This document shows, piece after piece, positions 55,246-64,000 of a DNA stretch of 64,000 nt (its first letter is position 1; each line of letters starts with the position of its first letter). The notes beneath the pieces were generated by a model, which did not search any database, was not told where the DNA came from, and was given only the letters and a program-made list of their open reading frames with translations. The translations under genes were made by a program, and so were the position numbers. The DNA is from Streptomyces olivaceoviridis (GTDB lineage Bacteria > Actinomycetota > Actinomycetes > Streptomycetales > Streptomycetaceae): positions 124,001 to 188,000 of the forward strand of contig NZ_BMUI01000006.1 of assembly GCF_014650115.1 (NCBI RefSeq), written 5' to 3'.

Positions 55246-58200
55246 TCAGGCCTTACGGGCCCGCGTCGTCTTCTTCGCGGGCGTCGCCGTCTTCGTGGCC
55301 GTGGCCGCCTTCTTGGTCGCGGTGTTGTTGGCCTTGGCCGTCACCGTCTTCCTCGTCGACGACTTGGCCGCGGCCGTCTTCCGTGCCGTGCCGCCCCGCT
55401 GTGCCTTGACCGGCTCGGCGTCACTGATGCGGTCGGCGCCGAGGATCTCGCGCAGGAACTTGCCCGTGTGGCTCGCCGGAACCCCGGCGACCTCCTCCGG
55501 CGTGCCCTCGGCGACCACCAGGCCACCGCCGGCGCCGCCCTCCGGACCCATGTCCACGACCCAGTCGGCGGTCTTGATCACGTCGAGGTTGTGCTCGATG
55601 ACGATGACCGTGTTGCCCTTGTCGACCAGTCCGCCGAGCACCGTCAGCAGCTTGCTGATGTCCTCGAAGTGCAGACCCGTGGTCGGCTCGTCCAGAACGT
55701 AGACCGTGCGTCCGGTGGACCGCTTCTGCAGTTCGCTGGCGAGCTTGACGCGCTGCGCCTCACCACCGGAGAGGGTGGTGGCGGACTGGCCGAGGCGGAC
55801 GTAACCGAGGCCGACGTCGTTCAGCGTCCTGAGGTGACGGGAGATCGCCGGGACCGCCTCGAAGAAGTGCATGGCCTCCTCGATCGGCATGTTCAGCACC
55901 TCGGCGATGGACTTGCCCTTGTAGTGGACCTCCAGGGTCTCCCGGTTGTACCGGGCGCCGTGGCAGACCTCGCACGGGACGTAGACGTCCGGGAGGAAGT
56001 TCATCTCGATCTTGATGGTGCCGTCGCCCGCGCAGTTCTCGCAGCGGCCGCCCTTGACGTTGAAGGAGAAGCGTCCGGGCTGGTAGCCACGGACCTTCGC
56101 CTCGGTGGTCTCGGCGAACAGCTTGCGGATGTGGTCGAAGACACCGGTGTACGTCGCCGGGTTGGACCGCGGGGTGCGGCCGATCGGTGACTGGTCGACG
56201 TGCACGACCTTGTCGACCAGGTCGTCGCCGTCCACGCGCGTGTGCCGTCCGGGGACGGTCCGCGCGCCGTTCAGCTCGCGCGCCAGGTGCGTGTAGAGGA
56301 TGTCGTTGACCAGGGTCGACTTGCCGGACCCGGAGACGCCGGTGACGGCCGTGAAGACACCCAGCGGGAAGGACACGTCGATGTCCTGGAGGTTGTTCTC
56401 ACGGGCGCCGTGCACGGTGAGCCGCCGGGAGGGGTCGCGGGGGCGCCGTACGTCCGGGAGCGGGATCGACTTGCGGCCCGAGAGGTACGCGCCGGTCTGC
56501 GACTCGGTGTTGGCGAGCAGTTCCTTCACGGAGCCGCTGTGCACGACCTTGCCGCCGTGCTCACCGGCGCCGGGGCCGATGTCCACGATCCAGTCGGCGA
56601 CCTTGATGGTGTCCTCGTCGTGCTCCACCACGATGAGCGTGTTGCCCATGTCGCGCAAGCGGACCAGGGTCTCGATCAGACGGTGGTTGTCCCGCTGGTG
56701 CAGGCCGATGGACGGCTCGTCCAGGACGTACAGCACGCCGACGAGGCCGGAGCCGATCTGGGTGGCGAGGCGGATGCGCTGGGCCTCGCCGCCGGAGAGG
56801 GTGCCGGCCGCGCGGTTGAGGGAGAGGTAGTCCAGGCCGACGTCGACCAGGAAGCGGAGCCGCTCGTTGACCTCCTTCAGAACCCGCTCGGCGATCTTCT
56901 TGTCGCGGGCGTTCAGCTTCAGCTCGCCCAGGAAGTCCGCGCAGTCGCTGATCGACATCGCGGAGACCTCGGCGATCGACTTCCCCATGATCGTGACCGC
57001 GAGGACGATCGGCTTCAGACGCGTGCCCTCGCAGGAGGGGCAGGGCACCTCGCGCATGTAGCCCTCGAAGCGCTCGCGGCTGGCGTCGCTCTCGGCCTCG
57101 CTGTGGCGGCGCTTGACGAAGGGCACCGCGCCCTCGAAGGGGGTGGTGTAGACCCGCTCACGGCCGTACCGGTTGCGGTAGCGCACCTCGATCTGGGTCT
57201 TGTGGCCGTAGAGCAGGGCCTTCTTGGCCCGCTGGGGCAGGCCCGCGAAGGGGATGTCCGTGCGGAAGCCGAGGGCGTCGGCCAGGGCGCCGATCAGGCG
57301 GCCGAAGTAGTCCTTGGTGTGGCCGTGCGACCACGGGTGGATGGCGCCCTCGTCCAGGGACTTGTCCTCGTCCGGGACGATCAGCTCCGGGTCGACCTCC
57401 ATGCGCGTGCCGATGCCGGTGCACTCCGGACAGGCGCCGAAGGGCGAGTTGAAGGAGAAGGAGCGGGGCTCCAGCTCCTCGAAGGACAGGTCGTCGTACG
57501 GGCAGTACAGGTGCTCCGAGTACATGCGCTCGCGCTCGGGGTCGTCCTCGGGGAGGTCCACGAAGTCGAGCACGACCATGCCGCCGGACAGGCCGAGGGC
57601 GGTCTCCACGGAGTCGGTGAGGCGGCGCTTGGCGGAGTCCTTCACGGTGAGGCGGTCCACGACCACCTCGATGGTGTGCTTCTCCTGCTTCTTCAGGACC
57701 GGCGCCTCGGACAGCTGGACGGTCTGGCCGTCCACGCGCGCGCGGGAGTAGCCCTTGGTCTGGAGGTCTGCGAAGAGGTCGACGAACTCGCCCTTGCGCT
57801 CGCGCACCAGCGGGGACAGTACCTGGAAGCGGCTCCCCTCGGGCAGCTCCAGGACCTTGTCCACGATGGCCTGCGGCGACTGGCGCGAGATCGGGCGGCC
57901 GCACTCGGGGCAGTGCGGCTTGCCGATGCGCGCGAAGAGCAGACGCAGGTAGTCGTAGACCTCGGTGATCGTGCCGACCGTCGAGCGCGGGTTGCGCGAG
58001 GTCGACTTCTGGTCGATGGAGACCGCCGGGGAGAGGCCCTCGATGAAGTCGACGTCGGGCTTGTCCATCTGGCCGAGGAACTGCCGTGCGTACGAGGAGA
58101 GCGACTCCACGTAACGGCGCTGGCCCTCCGCGAAGATCGTGTCGAAGGCCAGGGAGGACTTGCCCGACCCGGACAGGCCCGTGAAGACGATGAGCGAGTC

Positions 58201-58272
58201 ACGTGGCAGGTCGAGCGAGACATTCTTCAGGTTGTGCTCGCGCGCGCCACGGACGATGAGACGGTCGGCCAC
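55246..58272 (-). CDS. uvrA: excinuclease ABC subunit UvrA with basic C-terminal tail
   Basis: The damage-sensing ATPase of nucleotide excision repair. It has 1008 residues from the GTG at 58272 ([17 protein letters not shown]); GTG 58284 is an alternative. Walker A boxes are GLSGSGKSS (about 30) and GVSGSGKST (about 645), with two LSGGEAQR signatures. The zinc modules CPECG and CENCAGDG are present. The last 54 residues (about 955-1008) form a Lys/Ala/Thr tail with 16 basic and no acidic residues, absent from E. coli UvrA and resembling eukaryotic histone H1. Streptomyces UvrA proteins often have one (recollection). Transcribed alone. Confidence 0.96.
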   Translation of the reverse strand: MADRLIVRGAREHNLKNVSLDLPRDSLIVFTGLSGSGKSSLAFDTIFAEGQRRYVESLSSYARQFLGQMDKPDVDFIEGLSPAVSIDQKSTSRNPRSTVGTITEVYDYLRLLFARIGKPHCPECGRPISRQSPQAIVDKVLELPEGSRFQVLSPLVRERKGEFVDLFADLQTKGYSRARVDGQTVQLSEAPVLKKQEKHTIEVVVDRLTVKDSAKRRLTDSVETALGLSGGMVVLDFVDLPEDDPERERMYSEHLYCPYDDLSFEELEPRSFSFNSPFGACPECTGIGTRMEVDPELIVPDEDKSLDEGAIHPWSHGHTKDYFGRLIGALADALGFRTDIPFAGLPQRAKKALLYGHKTQIEVRYRNRYGRERVYTTPFEGAVPFVKRRHSEAESDASRERFEGYMREVPCPSCEGTRLKPIVLAVTIMGKSIAEVSAMSISDCADFLGELKLNARDKKIAERVLKEVNERLRFLVDVGLDYLSLNRAAGTLSGGEAQRIRLATQIGSGLVGVLYVLDEPSIGLHQRDNHRLIETLVRLRDMGNTLIVVEHDEDTIKVADWIVDIGPGAGEHGGKVVHSGSVKELLANTESQTGAYLSGRKSIPLPDVRRPRDPSRRLTVHGARENNLQDIDVSFPLGVFTAVTGVSGSGKSTLVNDILYTHLARELNGARTVPGRHTRVDGDDLVDKVVHVDQSPIGRTPRSNPATYTGVFDHIRKLFAETTEAKVRGYQPGRFSFNVKGGRCENCAGDGTIKIEMNFLPDVYVPCEVCHGARYNRETLEVHYKGKSIAEVLNMPIEEAMHFFEAVPAISRHLRTLNDVGLGYVRLGQSATTLSGGEAQRVKLASELQKRSTGRTVYVLDEPTTGLHFEDISKLLTVLGGLVDKGNTVIVIEHNLDVIKTADWVVDMGPEGGAGGGLVVAEGTPEEVAGVPASHTGKFLREILGADRISDAEPVKAQRGGTARKTAAAKSSTRKTVTAKANNTATKKAATATKTATPAKKTTRARKA

Positions 58273-58460
58273 GCCGGTCCGCACCTTTCTTGAGAGAAGT
58301 GACAGGGGCGGGGCCCCTGTGCTTCTTCAGACTAGGGGGAGCCACTGACAACGCCGGTCGGGTTGCCCGGTTGCATAACAACCCCCGGCCATCCAGCATG
58401 CCCGACGCCGCCCCCGACCTTATAGCACGTGCATTCGATTTTCGGGCGGGGTTCGTCACC

Positions 58461-58489
58461 TTCACCCGAAGGAGTGGCCGGACTAGGGT
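58461..58489 (+). promoter_or_regulatory. promoter of the maleylpyruvate isomerase-like gene
   Basis: TTCACC (58461-58466), 17-bp spacer, TAGGGT (58484-58489). The ATG at 58497 is seven bases on, so the mRNA is probably leaderless. Confidence 0.5.
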
Positions 58490-58496
58490 CGGCGTC

Positions 58497-59183
58497 ATGA
58501 TGGATCACGCTCATGACCTGGCCTGTGTACGGGAAGCGACGGATCGGCTCCTCAGCGCGGTCACCGCCATGGACAACGCATCGCTCGCCGAGCCGTCACG
58601 GCTTCCGGGCTGGAGCCGCGGACACGTCCTGGCCCATCTCGCCCGCAACGCGGACGCGCTCGTGAACGTCCTCCAGGGCCGTCCCATGTACGCGAGCGCC
58701 GAGGCGCGGGACGCCGACATCGAGCGGGACGCCCCGCGCCCCGTGGAGGTCCAGGTCACCGACGTCCGGGAGAGCGCGGCCCGCTTCCAGACGGCCGGGG
58801 AGGCCCCTGCGGACTGGACGCGCACGGTGGAGCTGCGCAACGGAGTCACCGACTCCGCGTCCCGGGTGCCGTTCCGCCGGTGGGTGGAGGTGGAGCTGCA
58901 CCACGTCGACCTCGGGACCGGGTACGAGCTGGAGGATCTTCCGGCGGAGTTCCTCGAGCGGGAGACCGGCTTCCTCACCGAGCGGTTCTCCGGGCACCCG
59001 GACGTCCCGGCGACCCGGGTCACGGACGGCACGCGCGCGTGGACGACCGGGCGCGCGGCGGACGAGCCCGGGATCACGGTCACCGGCCGGCCGGCGGACC
59101 TGGTGGGCTGGCTCGCCGGGCGCCGCGACGGGGCGGCGCTGGAGGTGCGGGGCGGGGCGCTGCCGGAACTGCCCCCGCTGTAG
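58497..59183 (+). CDS. maleylpyruvate isomerase family protein (mycothiol-dependent, DinB-like)
   Basis: A 228-residue protein of the MDMPI/DinB-like metalloenzyme family. It has the four-helix N-domain (about 1-150) with LPGWSRGHVLAHLARNADAL, and the second metal motif VEVELHHVDLGTGYEL. The C-terminal MDMPI_C-like part begins about 155 (WTTGRAADEPGITVTGRPADLVGWLAGR). Known members use mycothiol to isomerise maleylpyruvate or to conjugate toxins; here there is no aromatic pathway nearby, so the substrate is open. ATG 58497 was chosen from promoter spacing; ATG 58500 also fits. It is divergent from uvrA. Confidence 0.85.
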   Translation: MMDHAHDLACVREATDRLLSAVTAMDNASLAEPSRLPGWSRGHVLAHLARNADALVNVLQGRPMYASAEARDADIERDAPRPVEVQVTDVRESAARFQTAGEAPADWTRTVELRNGVTDSASRVPFRRWVEVELHHVDLGTGYELEDLPAEFLERETGFLTERFSGHPDVPATRVTDGTRAWTTGRAADEPGITVTGRPADLVGWLAGRRDGAALEVRGGALPELPPL

Positions 59184-59246
59184 GGCGGACCGTGCGCGGC
59201 CCGACCCGGCCGTCCACCAGGGCTCCCGCGCTATAGGCTGACCTTC

Positions 59247-59903
59247 ATGACGTACTCAGGAGAGGTCAGGGTCGGCGGACCGGCGGATGTGCACGAGCTG
59301 AAAGACCTGATGATCACCAAGATCGCGGTCGGCCCGATGGACAACAACGCCTATCTGCTGCGCTGCCGTGCCACCGACGAGCAGCTCCTGATCGACGCCG
59401 CCAACGAGGCGGAGACGCTCCTCGGCATGATCGGTGACGACGGCATCGCGTCCGTCGTCACCACGCACCAGCACGGCGACCACTGGCAGGCGCTGGCCGA
59501 GGTGGTCGCGGGCACGGGCGCGCGTACGTACGCCGGCCGCGACGACGCCCCCGGCATCCCGGTGCCCACCGACGTCCTCGTCGACGACGGCGACGTCATC
59601 AGGGTGGGCCGCGTGGAGCTCACCGCGCGCCATCTGGTCGGGCACACGCCCGGATCGATCGCCCTGGTCTACGACGACCCGCACGGCCACCCGCACGTCT
59701 TCACCGGCGACTGCCTCTTCCCCGGCGGTGTCGGCAACACGCGCAAGGACCCGAAGGCGTTCGCCAGCCTGATCCACGACGTGGAGACGAAGCTCTTCGA
59801 CGTGCTGCCGGACGAGACGTGGGTCTACCCGGGGCACGGCAACGACACCACGCTGGGCGCGGAACGGCCGCATCTGCCGGAGTGGCACGCGCGCGGGTGG
59901 TGA
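59247..59903 (+). CDS. metallo-beta-lactamase fold hydrolase (glyoxalase II-like)
   Basis: A 218-residue MBL-fold enzyme. The metal ligands are in THQHGDHW (His74, His76, Asp78, His79), GHTPGS (His133), FTGDCLF (Asp155) and YPGHGND (His near 197), a complete binuclear site. It lacks the C-terminal domain of true glyoxalase II, so it belongs to the short YcbL-like group. It starts at ATG 59247, nine bases after TATAGG (59232-59237). Position after the mycothiol-type isomerase hints at thiol-ester detoxification, but this is weak inference. Confidence 0.88.
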   Translation: MTYSGEVRVGGPADVHELKDLMITKIAVGPMDNNAYLLRCRATDEQLLIDAANEAETLLGMIGDDGIASVVTTHQHGDHWQALAEVVAGTGARTYAGRDDAPGIPVPTDVLVDDGDVIRVGRVELTARHLVGHTPGSIALVYDDPHGHPHVFTGDCLFPGGVGNTRKDPKAFASLIHDVETKLFDVLPDETWVYPGHGNDTTLGAERPHLPEWHARGW

Positions 59904-60382
59904 GCGGGGCGCCGACCTCGCGCCCGACCAGCTCGCGCGTCCGACCGGCTCGCAGCCCGCATCCCCGATCAGCCCGCATCCCTGGTCGGCTCACGTCCCA
60001 GGGCGCGCTCCGGCGCACAGGCCGTACGCGCGCCCCACGCATGGCAGTTGTGCGTGAGCCCAGCGTGCGCCGCGCACGCACCCGGTATGCACGCCCCTCC
60101 GCGCGCCCCGTGTGAACCTTTCGCACGCACCGGGCCTCCGTGCGCACTCCCGGAAACCGGGCGACCGCAGTCAACTGGTAGCAGCCCCGCGCAGGATGAC
60201 GGCTCCTGAGCGGTAGGGGCCGCCGGTCTCCAACCCCGCCCTCGGCCGGCGGCCCAGGCTCGGGCCACGCGCGCGTGGGCCGCGCGCAGCCGCGTTCACA
60301 CGGCCGCAACACCCCTTCCCAGCATGCGGACAACCACCGTTGTGACCTGGACAGACGCCGCGTTCACTGCCAGTCTCCCGCC
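59904..60382. other. non-coding stretch before the amino-acid importer
   Basis: 479 bases with no supported gene. A 13-bp direct repeat CAGCCCGCATCCC occurs at 59953-59965 and 59970-59982. TTGTGA near 60340 might be a -35 for the downstream gene, but no good -10 follows. No structured RNA was recognised. The open frames across it are composition artefacts. Confidence 0.4.
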
Positions 60383-61267
60383 ATGCATGCTGCCCCTCTC
60401 GCCGTGCGCCGCGCGGTCGCCGCCGTCACCGTAGCCCTGCTCGCCACCGCCGTCGGCTGCGCTCCGCAGCCCGAGGAGAAGGCGTCGGCCGCCCCGTCCG
60501 GGTCTGCCGCGAAGAGCTGCGCCAAGGGCGAACTCGCCACCAAGACGGCCGGAAAACTGACGATCGCGACGGACGAACCGGCGTACGAGCCCTGGTTCAA
60601 GGACGACAAGCCCGCGAACAGCAAGGGCTTCGAGTCCGCCGTCGCCTATGCCGTGGCGAAGCAACTGGGGTACGACAAGAACGCGGTCGTCTGGCAGAGC
60701 GTGCCCTTCAACAAGGCGTTCGCCCCCGGGGTGAAGACGTTCGACTTCGACATCAACCAGGTGTCGATCAGCGCCGAGCGCAAGAAGGCCGTGGACTTCT
60801 CCTCCGGTTACTACGACGTGCGTCAGGCGGTCATCGCCCTGAAGGGCGGCAAGGCCGCCGAGGCGAAGAGCATCGCGGACCTCAAGAAGCTGAAGCTGGG
60901 CGCGCAGGTCGGCACCACGAGCCTCGACTACATCACCGACGTCGTGAAGCCGGAACAGGACGCTGCCGTCTACGCCAAGAACGACCAGGCGAAGTCCGCG
61001 CTGAAGAACGGCCAGGTCGACGCCGTCATCACGGACCTGCCGACCGCGTTCTACATCACGGCCGCCGAGGTGACGAACGCCAGGATCGTCGGCCAGTTCG
61101 AGAACCAGGCCGGCACAGCCGAGCAGTTCGGGCTCGTGCTGGACAAGGGCAGTGCGCTGACCACGTGCGTGAGCGGCGCCGTCGACGCCCTCCGCAAGGA
61201 CGGCACGCTGGCCGCGATCGAGAAGCAGTGGCTCTCGGACGCCGTCGACGCCCCGGTGCTCAAGTGA
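60383..61267 (+). CDS. polar amino-acid ABC transporter, substrate-binding lipoprotein
   Basis: A 294-residue family-3 binding protein. A lipoprotein signal ends at AVGC (Cys26). Family landmarks are LTIATDEPAYEPWF, KGFESAVAYAVAKQLGY, FDINQVSISAERKKAVDFSSGYYD, IADLKKLKLGAQVGTTSLDYI and GQVDAVITDLPTAFYI. Conserved Asp and Arg positions for the amino-acid backbone are not all obvious, so polar amino acids or opines are both possible. The start was chosen at the lipoprotein signal; upstream frame codes for nothing familiar. First gene of the operon binding protein-permease-ATPase. Confidence 0.9.
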   Translation: MHAAPLAVRRAVAAVTVALLATAVGCAPQPEEKASAAPSGSAAKSCAKGELATKTAGKLTIATDEPAYEPWFKDDKPANSKGFESAVAYAVAKQLGYDKNAVVWQSVPFNKAFAPGVKTFDFDINQVSISAERKKAVDFSSGYYDVRQAVIALKGGKAAEAKSIADLKKLKLGAQVGTTSLDYITDVVKPEQDAAVYAKNDQAKSALKNGQVDAVITDLPTAFYITAAEVTNARIVGQFENQAGTAEQFGLVLDKGSALTTCVSGAVDALRKDGTLAAIEKQWLSDAVDAPVLK

Positions 61268-62199
61268 CGGTCACCAAGGGAGAGTCGGCCCGGGAGGGGG
61301 CGGACGACAAGGGGGACATGTCCGGCGGCACCGGCGGCGGTGTCCCGGACGACGGCTACGTGCCCTCCGAGCGGCGTCTGGCGCGCGAGCGCTACCGACG
61401 CGCGCGTGCCCGCCGCGCCACCGCCGTCGCGGCCCTCTCCACGCTCGTCACGGTCGCCCTGCTCTACCTGGTCGTCGTCAGCGCACCGGGCTGGCCGCGC
61501 ACCAAGGAGACGTTCTTCAGCGCGCACTACGCGCGCGAGGCGTTCCCGAAGGTCCTCGAAGGGCTGTGGCTGAACGTCCGCCTGCTGCTGATCTGCGGTG
61601 TCGCCGTCCTGGTCCTGGGCATGCTGATCGCCGTCGCGCGGACCCTGCGCGGCCCGGTCTTCTTCCCGCTGCGGGTGCTGGCGGCGGCGTACACCGACTT
61701 CTTCCGCGGACTGCCGCTGATCATCAACCTGATGATCGTGGTCCTGGGGGTGCCGGCGCTGCGGCTCCAGGGCGTGACGGTCGATCCGGTGCTGCTCGGC
61801 GGTACGGCGCTGACGCTGACGTACTCGGCGTACGTGGCGGAGGTGTTCCGGGCCGGCATCGAGTCGATCCACCCCTCGCAGCGTGCCGCGGCGCGCTCGC
61901 TGGGTCTCACCAACCGGCAGGCCCTGCGTCACGTCGTCCTGCCGCAGGCGGTGCGCCGCCAGGTGCCGCCGCTGCTCAACGACCTGGTGTCGTTGCAGAA
62001 GGACACCGGCCTGGTGTCCATCGGGGGTGCGGTGGACGCGGTACGGGCGGCCGACATCATCGTGGGCCGCAGTCTGAACTACACGCCGTACATCGTCGCG
62101 GGGCTGGTGTTCGTGGCGCTGACCATCCCGATGACCCGGTTCACCGACTGGGTGACGGCCCGGATGGACCGGCGGCGGGCCCAGGGAGGGTCCCTGTGA
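61264..62199 (+). CDS. polar amino-acid ABC transporter permease (HisM/GlnP type)
   Basis: A 311-residue permease. The EAA-type loop is HPSQRAAARSLGLTNRQALRHVVLPQAVR (about 204-232). TM segments begin at about 61-81 (VAALSTLVTVALLYLVVV), and the 'HEQ/His-Glu-Gln/Arg' family pattern FFRGLPLIINLMIV is present. The N-terminal 55 residues are charged and extra; ATG 61318 would remove 18 of them. GTG 61264 overlaps the binding-protein stop (GTGA). Only one permease gene is present, so it should work as a homodimer. Confidence 0.9.
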   Translation: MTVTKGESAREGADDKGDMSGGTGGGVPDDGYVPSERRLARERYRRARARRATAVAALSTLVTVALLYLVVVSAPGWPRTKETFFSAHYAREAFPKVLEGLWLNVRLLLICGVAVLVLGMLIAVARTLRGPVFFPLRVLAAAYTDFFRGLPLIINLMIVVLGVPALRLQGVTVDPVLLGGTALTLTYSAYVAEVFRAGIESIHPSQRAAARSLGLTNRQALRHVVLPQAVRRQVPPLLNDLVSLQKDTGLVSIGGAVDAVRAADIIVGRSLNYTPYIVAGLVFVALTIPMTRFTDWVTARMDRRRAQGGSL

Positions 62200-62218
62200 G
62201 CGCCTGGGGAGGAGCCCT

Positions 62219-62995
62219 GTGAGCACGCCCGAGAACACGCCCGTGAGCAACGCGCCGGTGCTGCGGATGGAGTCCGTCCGCAAGACCTTCGGCGGCTCGG
62301 TCGTCCTGCGGGACGTCGGTCTGGAGGTCGCCCCGCACACGGTGACCGCGCTGATCGGCGCCTCCGGCTCGGGCAAGTCCACGCTGCTGCGCTGCGCCAA
62401 CCTCCTGGAGGAGATCGACGACGGCGCCATCTGGCTGGACGGCGAGGAGATCACCGACCCGCGCGTGGACCAGGACGCGGTACGGCGCCGGATCGGCGTC
62501 GTCTTCCAGGCGTACAACCTCTTCCCGCACATGACGGTGCTGGACAACATCACGCTCGCTCCGCGTCGGGTGCACGGCGTCTCCCGCACGGAGGCCGAGG
62601 AGCGGGCCAGGGGGCTGCTGGAGCGCCTCGGGCTGGGCGGCAAGGCCGATGCCTACCCGGACCGGCTCAGCGGCGGTCAGCAGCAGCGTGTGGCGATCGT
62701 CCGGGCCCTCGCGGTGCGGCCCCGGCTGTTGCTGCTGGACGAGATCACGGCCGCGCTCGACCCCGAGCTGGTGGGCGAGGTGCTGGAGGTGGTGCGTGGC
62801 CTCAAGGACGAGGGCATGACCATGGTGCTGGCCACGCACGAGATGGGCTTCGCGCGGGATGTCGCCGATCAGGTCTGCTTCCTGGACGGCGGGGTCGTGC
62901 TGGAGCGCGGCACCGCCGAGCAGGTCTTCGGTGACCCGCAGCAGGAGCGCACGCGGCGCTTCCTGCGGCGGATCGTGGAGGCGGGCCGGCTGTAG
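62219..62995 (+). CDS. polar amino-acid ABC transporter ATPase (GlnQ/HisP type)
   Basis: A 258-residue ATPase. Walker A is GASGSGKST (47-55), Q-loop Gln97 (VFQAYNLFPHMTVLDN), signature LSGGQQQR (150-157), Walker B LLLLDE (170-175) and ATHEMGFARDVADQV, which is characteristic of the amino-acid importer group. GTG 62219 has GGGGAGGAG four bases upstream. The 19-base gap after the permease carries a small duplication of the CCCTGTGAGC sequence. It ends 13 bases from the convergent aroQ stop. Confidence 0.92.
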   Translation: MSTPENTPVSNAPVLRMESVRKTFGGSVVLRDVGLEVAPHTVTALIGASGSGKSTLLRCANLLEEIDDGAIWLDGEEITDPRVDQDAVRRRIGVVFQAYNLFPHMTVLDNITLAPRRVHGVSRTEAEERARGLLERLGLGGKADAYPDRLSGGQQQRVAIVRALAVRPRLLLLDEITAALDPELVGEVLEVVRGLKDEGMTMVLATHEMGFARDVADQVCFLDGGVVLERGTAEQVFGDPQQERTRRFLRRIVEAGRL

Positions 62996-63008
62996 TCCCG
63001 CGCGCGGG

Positions 63009-63482
63009 TCACGCGTCCGCTCGCGCCGCTCCGGCCAGTGCCGCGACCCGCTCCACGCCGAACACATAGCCCTGCACTCCGCATCCCGCGATCACGCCGT
63101 CGGCGCGCAGCGAGACGTAGGAGTGGTGCCGGAACGATTCGCGCCGGTGGATGTTGGAGATGTGCACCTCCAGCACGGGCATGCCGTCACAGGTGTTGAG
63201 CGCGTCCAGGATGGCGACCGACGTGTGCGAGTAGGCGCCGGGATTGATGACGATCCCGCAGTGGCTCAGCCGCGCCTCGTGGATCCAGTCGACCAGCTCC
63301 CCCTCGTGGTTGGACTGGCGGAAGTCGACCGTGCCGCCGTGCGCGGCCGCCGCCTCGGCGCACAGCGCCTCGACGTCGGCCAGCGTCTCGTTGCCGTAGA
63401 TCTCGGGCTGGCGCTGACCGAGGAGGTTCAGGTTGGGCCCGTTGAGGATCATGATCGGGGCGTTGGCCAGGGTGCGGGGCAC
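63009..63482 (-). CDS. aroQ: type II 3-dehydroquinate dehydratase
   Basis: Third step of the shikimate pathway: dehydrates 3-dehydroquinate. The 157-residue flavodoxin-like subunit forms dodecamers. Arg24 and Tyr29 sit in the lid loop GQRQPEIYG. Asn80 is in [10 protein letters not shown] and the general acid His107 in [18 protein letters not shown]. The S. coelicolor enzyme of this type is a structural model (known). GTG 63482 has GGAGG five bases upstream. It converges on the amino-acid importer. Confidence 0.97.
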   Translation of the reverse strand: MPRTLANAPIMILNGPNLNLLGQRQPEIYGNETLADVEALCAEAAAAHGGTVDFRQSNHEGELVDWIHEARLSHCGIVINPGAYSHTSVAILDALNTCDGMPVLEVHISNIHRRESFRHHSYVSLRADGVIAGCGVQGYVFGVERVAALAGAARADA

Positions 63483-63659
63483 GGTTCCTCCGGTCCGTTC
63501 GGGGCGGTCCGTCCACGACCGCTGCTCGCACCCGGTCTATCACGCCGGTCGGCGCCGGCAGCGGGCCCCGTACGCCGGTCGCCACGGCGCGCACCCACGT
63601 CCCGTGATCACCTCCGCGCGCCCCCGTAACCCTTGATCACGGTGGGTAGTTGACGCGGC

Positions 63660-64000
63660 ATGCACGATGTACGCGCCGTAAACGCCCCGTCCATGCCGCG
63701 GCTCGCCGCCGCCTCGCTCGCCGGGACAGCGATCGAGTTCTACGACTTCTTCGTCTTCGGGACCGCGGCGGCTCTGGTCCTGGGGCCGCTGTTCTTCCCG
63801 ACGTTCTCGCCGGTCGCCGGGACGCTCGCGGCGTTCGGGACGTTCGGGGTGGGGTTCGTGGCCCGGCCGCTGGGCTCAGTGATCTTCGGGCACCTCGGGG
63901 ACCGGCGCGGCCGGCGTCCGGTGCTCATCATCTCGCTGCTGCTCACCGGCGCCTCGACGGTCGCGGTCGGCTGTGTGCCGTCCTACGGGACCATCGGCGT
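63660..64000 (+). CDS. MFS transporter of the metabolite:H+ symporter (MHS) family, truncated by window end
   Basis: The first about 113 codons of a membrane symporter. SLAGTAIEFYDFFVFGTAAALVLGPLFFP is the start of TM1-TM2 in the MHS group (shikimate, citrate, proline/betaine carriers). GHLGDRRGRRPVL is the MFS motif A between TM2 and TM3. The frame is open to the last base. The start may be ATG 63660 or ATG 63693. It is divergent from aroQ with about 180 bases between. A link to shikimate uptake is tempting but unproven. Confidence 0.85.
   Translation, partial: MHDVRAVNAPSMPRLAAASLAGTAIEFYDFFVFGTAAALVLGPLFFPTFSPVAGTLAAFGTFGVGFVARPLGSVIFGHLGDRRGRRPVLIISLLLTGASTVAVGCVPSYGTIG

Noticed and set aside
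59904..60382. Small genes or a structured RNA before the amino-acid importer
   Set aside because: Open frames are composition-driven, and I could not fold a convincing conserved structure by eye.

Overview
The window is chromosomal DNA of very high G+C from an actinomycete, almost certainly a Streptomyces. The grounds are the third-codon G/C bias (which makes long antisense shadow ORFs), frequent GTG and TTG starts, 4-nt ATGA/GTGA gene overlaps, and actinobacterial markers: RbpA, OpcA, WhiA, a sufR-led SUF operon, actinobacterial-type DapD and mycothiol-type maleylpyruvate isomerase. From memory the backbone order matches the S. coelicolor region from about SCO1912 (dapA) to SCO1961 (aroQ); no alignment was run.

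Layout. 29-2932: convergent lysine/DAP genes dapA and dapD, then an SMR efflux gene coupled to a TetR regulator behind a palindromic operator. 2975-3253: an AbfB-domain relic. 3333-9885: the Fe-S assembly operon sufR-sufB-sufD-Rieske-sufC-sufS-sufU-DUF59 (minus strand), with a candidate SufR operator and an iron-box-like palindrome. 10069-10883: a frameshifted AAC(3)-type acetyltransferase. 10915-17070: an ABC-2 exporter, heme A synthase, two divergent or unknown enzymes, a small hypothetical, and heme O synthase. 17455-24116: a pentose-phosphate operon tkt-tal-zwf-opcA-pgl. 24164-34468: an accessory block between pgl and pgi, with an alpha-glucosidase, two sugar-binding proteins, two permeases without an ATPase, and a PadR/ABC/FtsX cassette. 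34687-41805: pgi, an MFS exporter, rbpA, secG, tpiA, pgk and gap. 42104-45058: a secreted M14 zinc carboxypeptidase. 45211-50613: uvrC-rapZ-yvcK-whiA. 51289-55086: an XRE-like protein, a Rieske lipoprotein, and a LacI/sugar-kinase pair. 55246-58272: uvrA. 58497-64000: a maleylpyruvate isomerase-like protein, an MBL hydrolase, a polar amino-acid ABC importer, aroQ and a truncated MFS gene.

Function. Most of the window is central metabolism (glycolysis, oxidative and non-oxidative pentose phosphate, DAP and shikimate pathways), cofactor assembly (Fe-S, heme A/O), DNA repair (UvrA, UvrC) and developmental or gluconeogenic regulation (WhiA, YvcK, RapZ). I found no prophage, CRISPR array, biosynthetic cluster, tRNA or rRNA gene, and no clearly new multi-gene system. 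The unusual signals are local: a sugar permease with a large extracytoplasmic beta-sandwich insert, a binding protein whose lipobox Cys reads as Tyr, a 30-bp minisatellite inside uvrC, histone-H1-like basic tails on OpcA and UvrA, a hairpin repeat apparently inserted in the ctaB N-terminus, an amidohydrolase lacking metal ligands, and several clean palindromic operators, some lying over probable leaderless starts.
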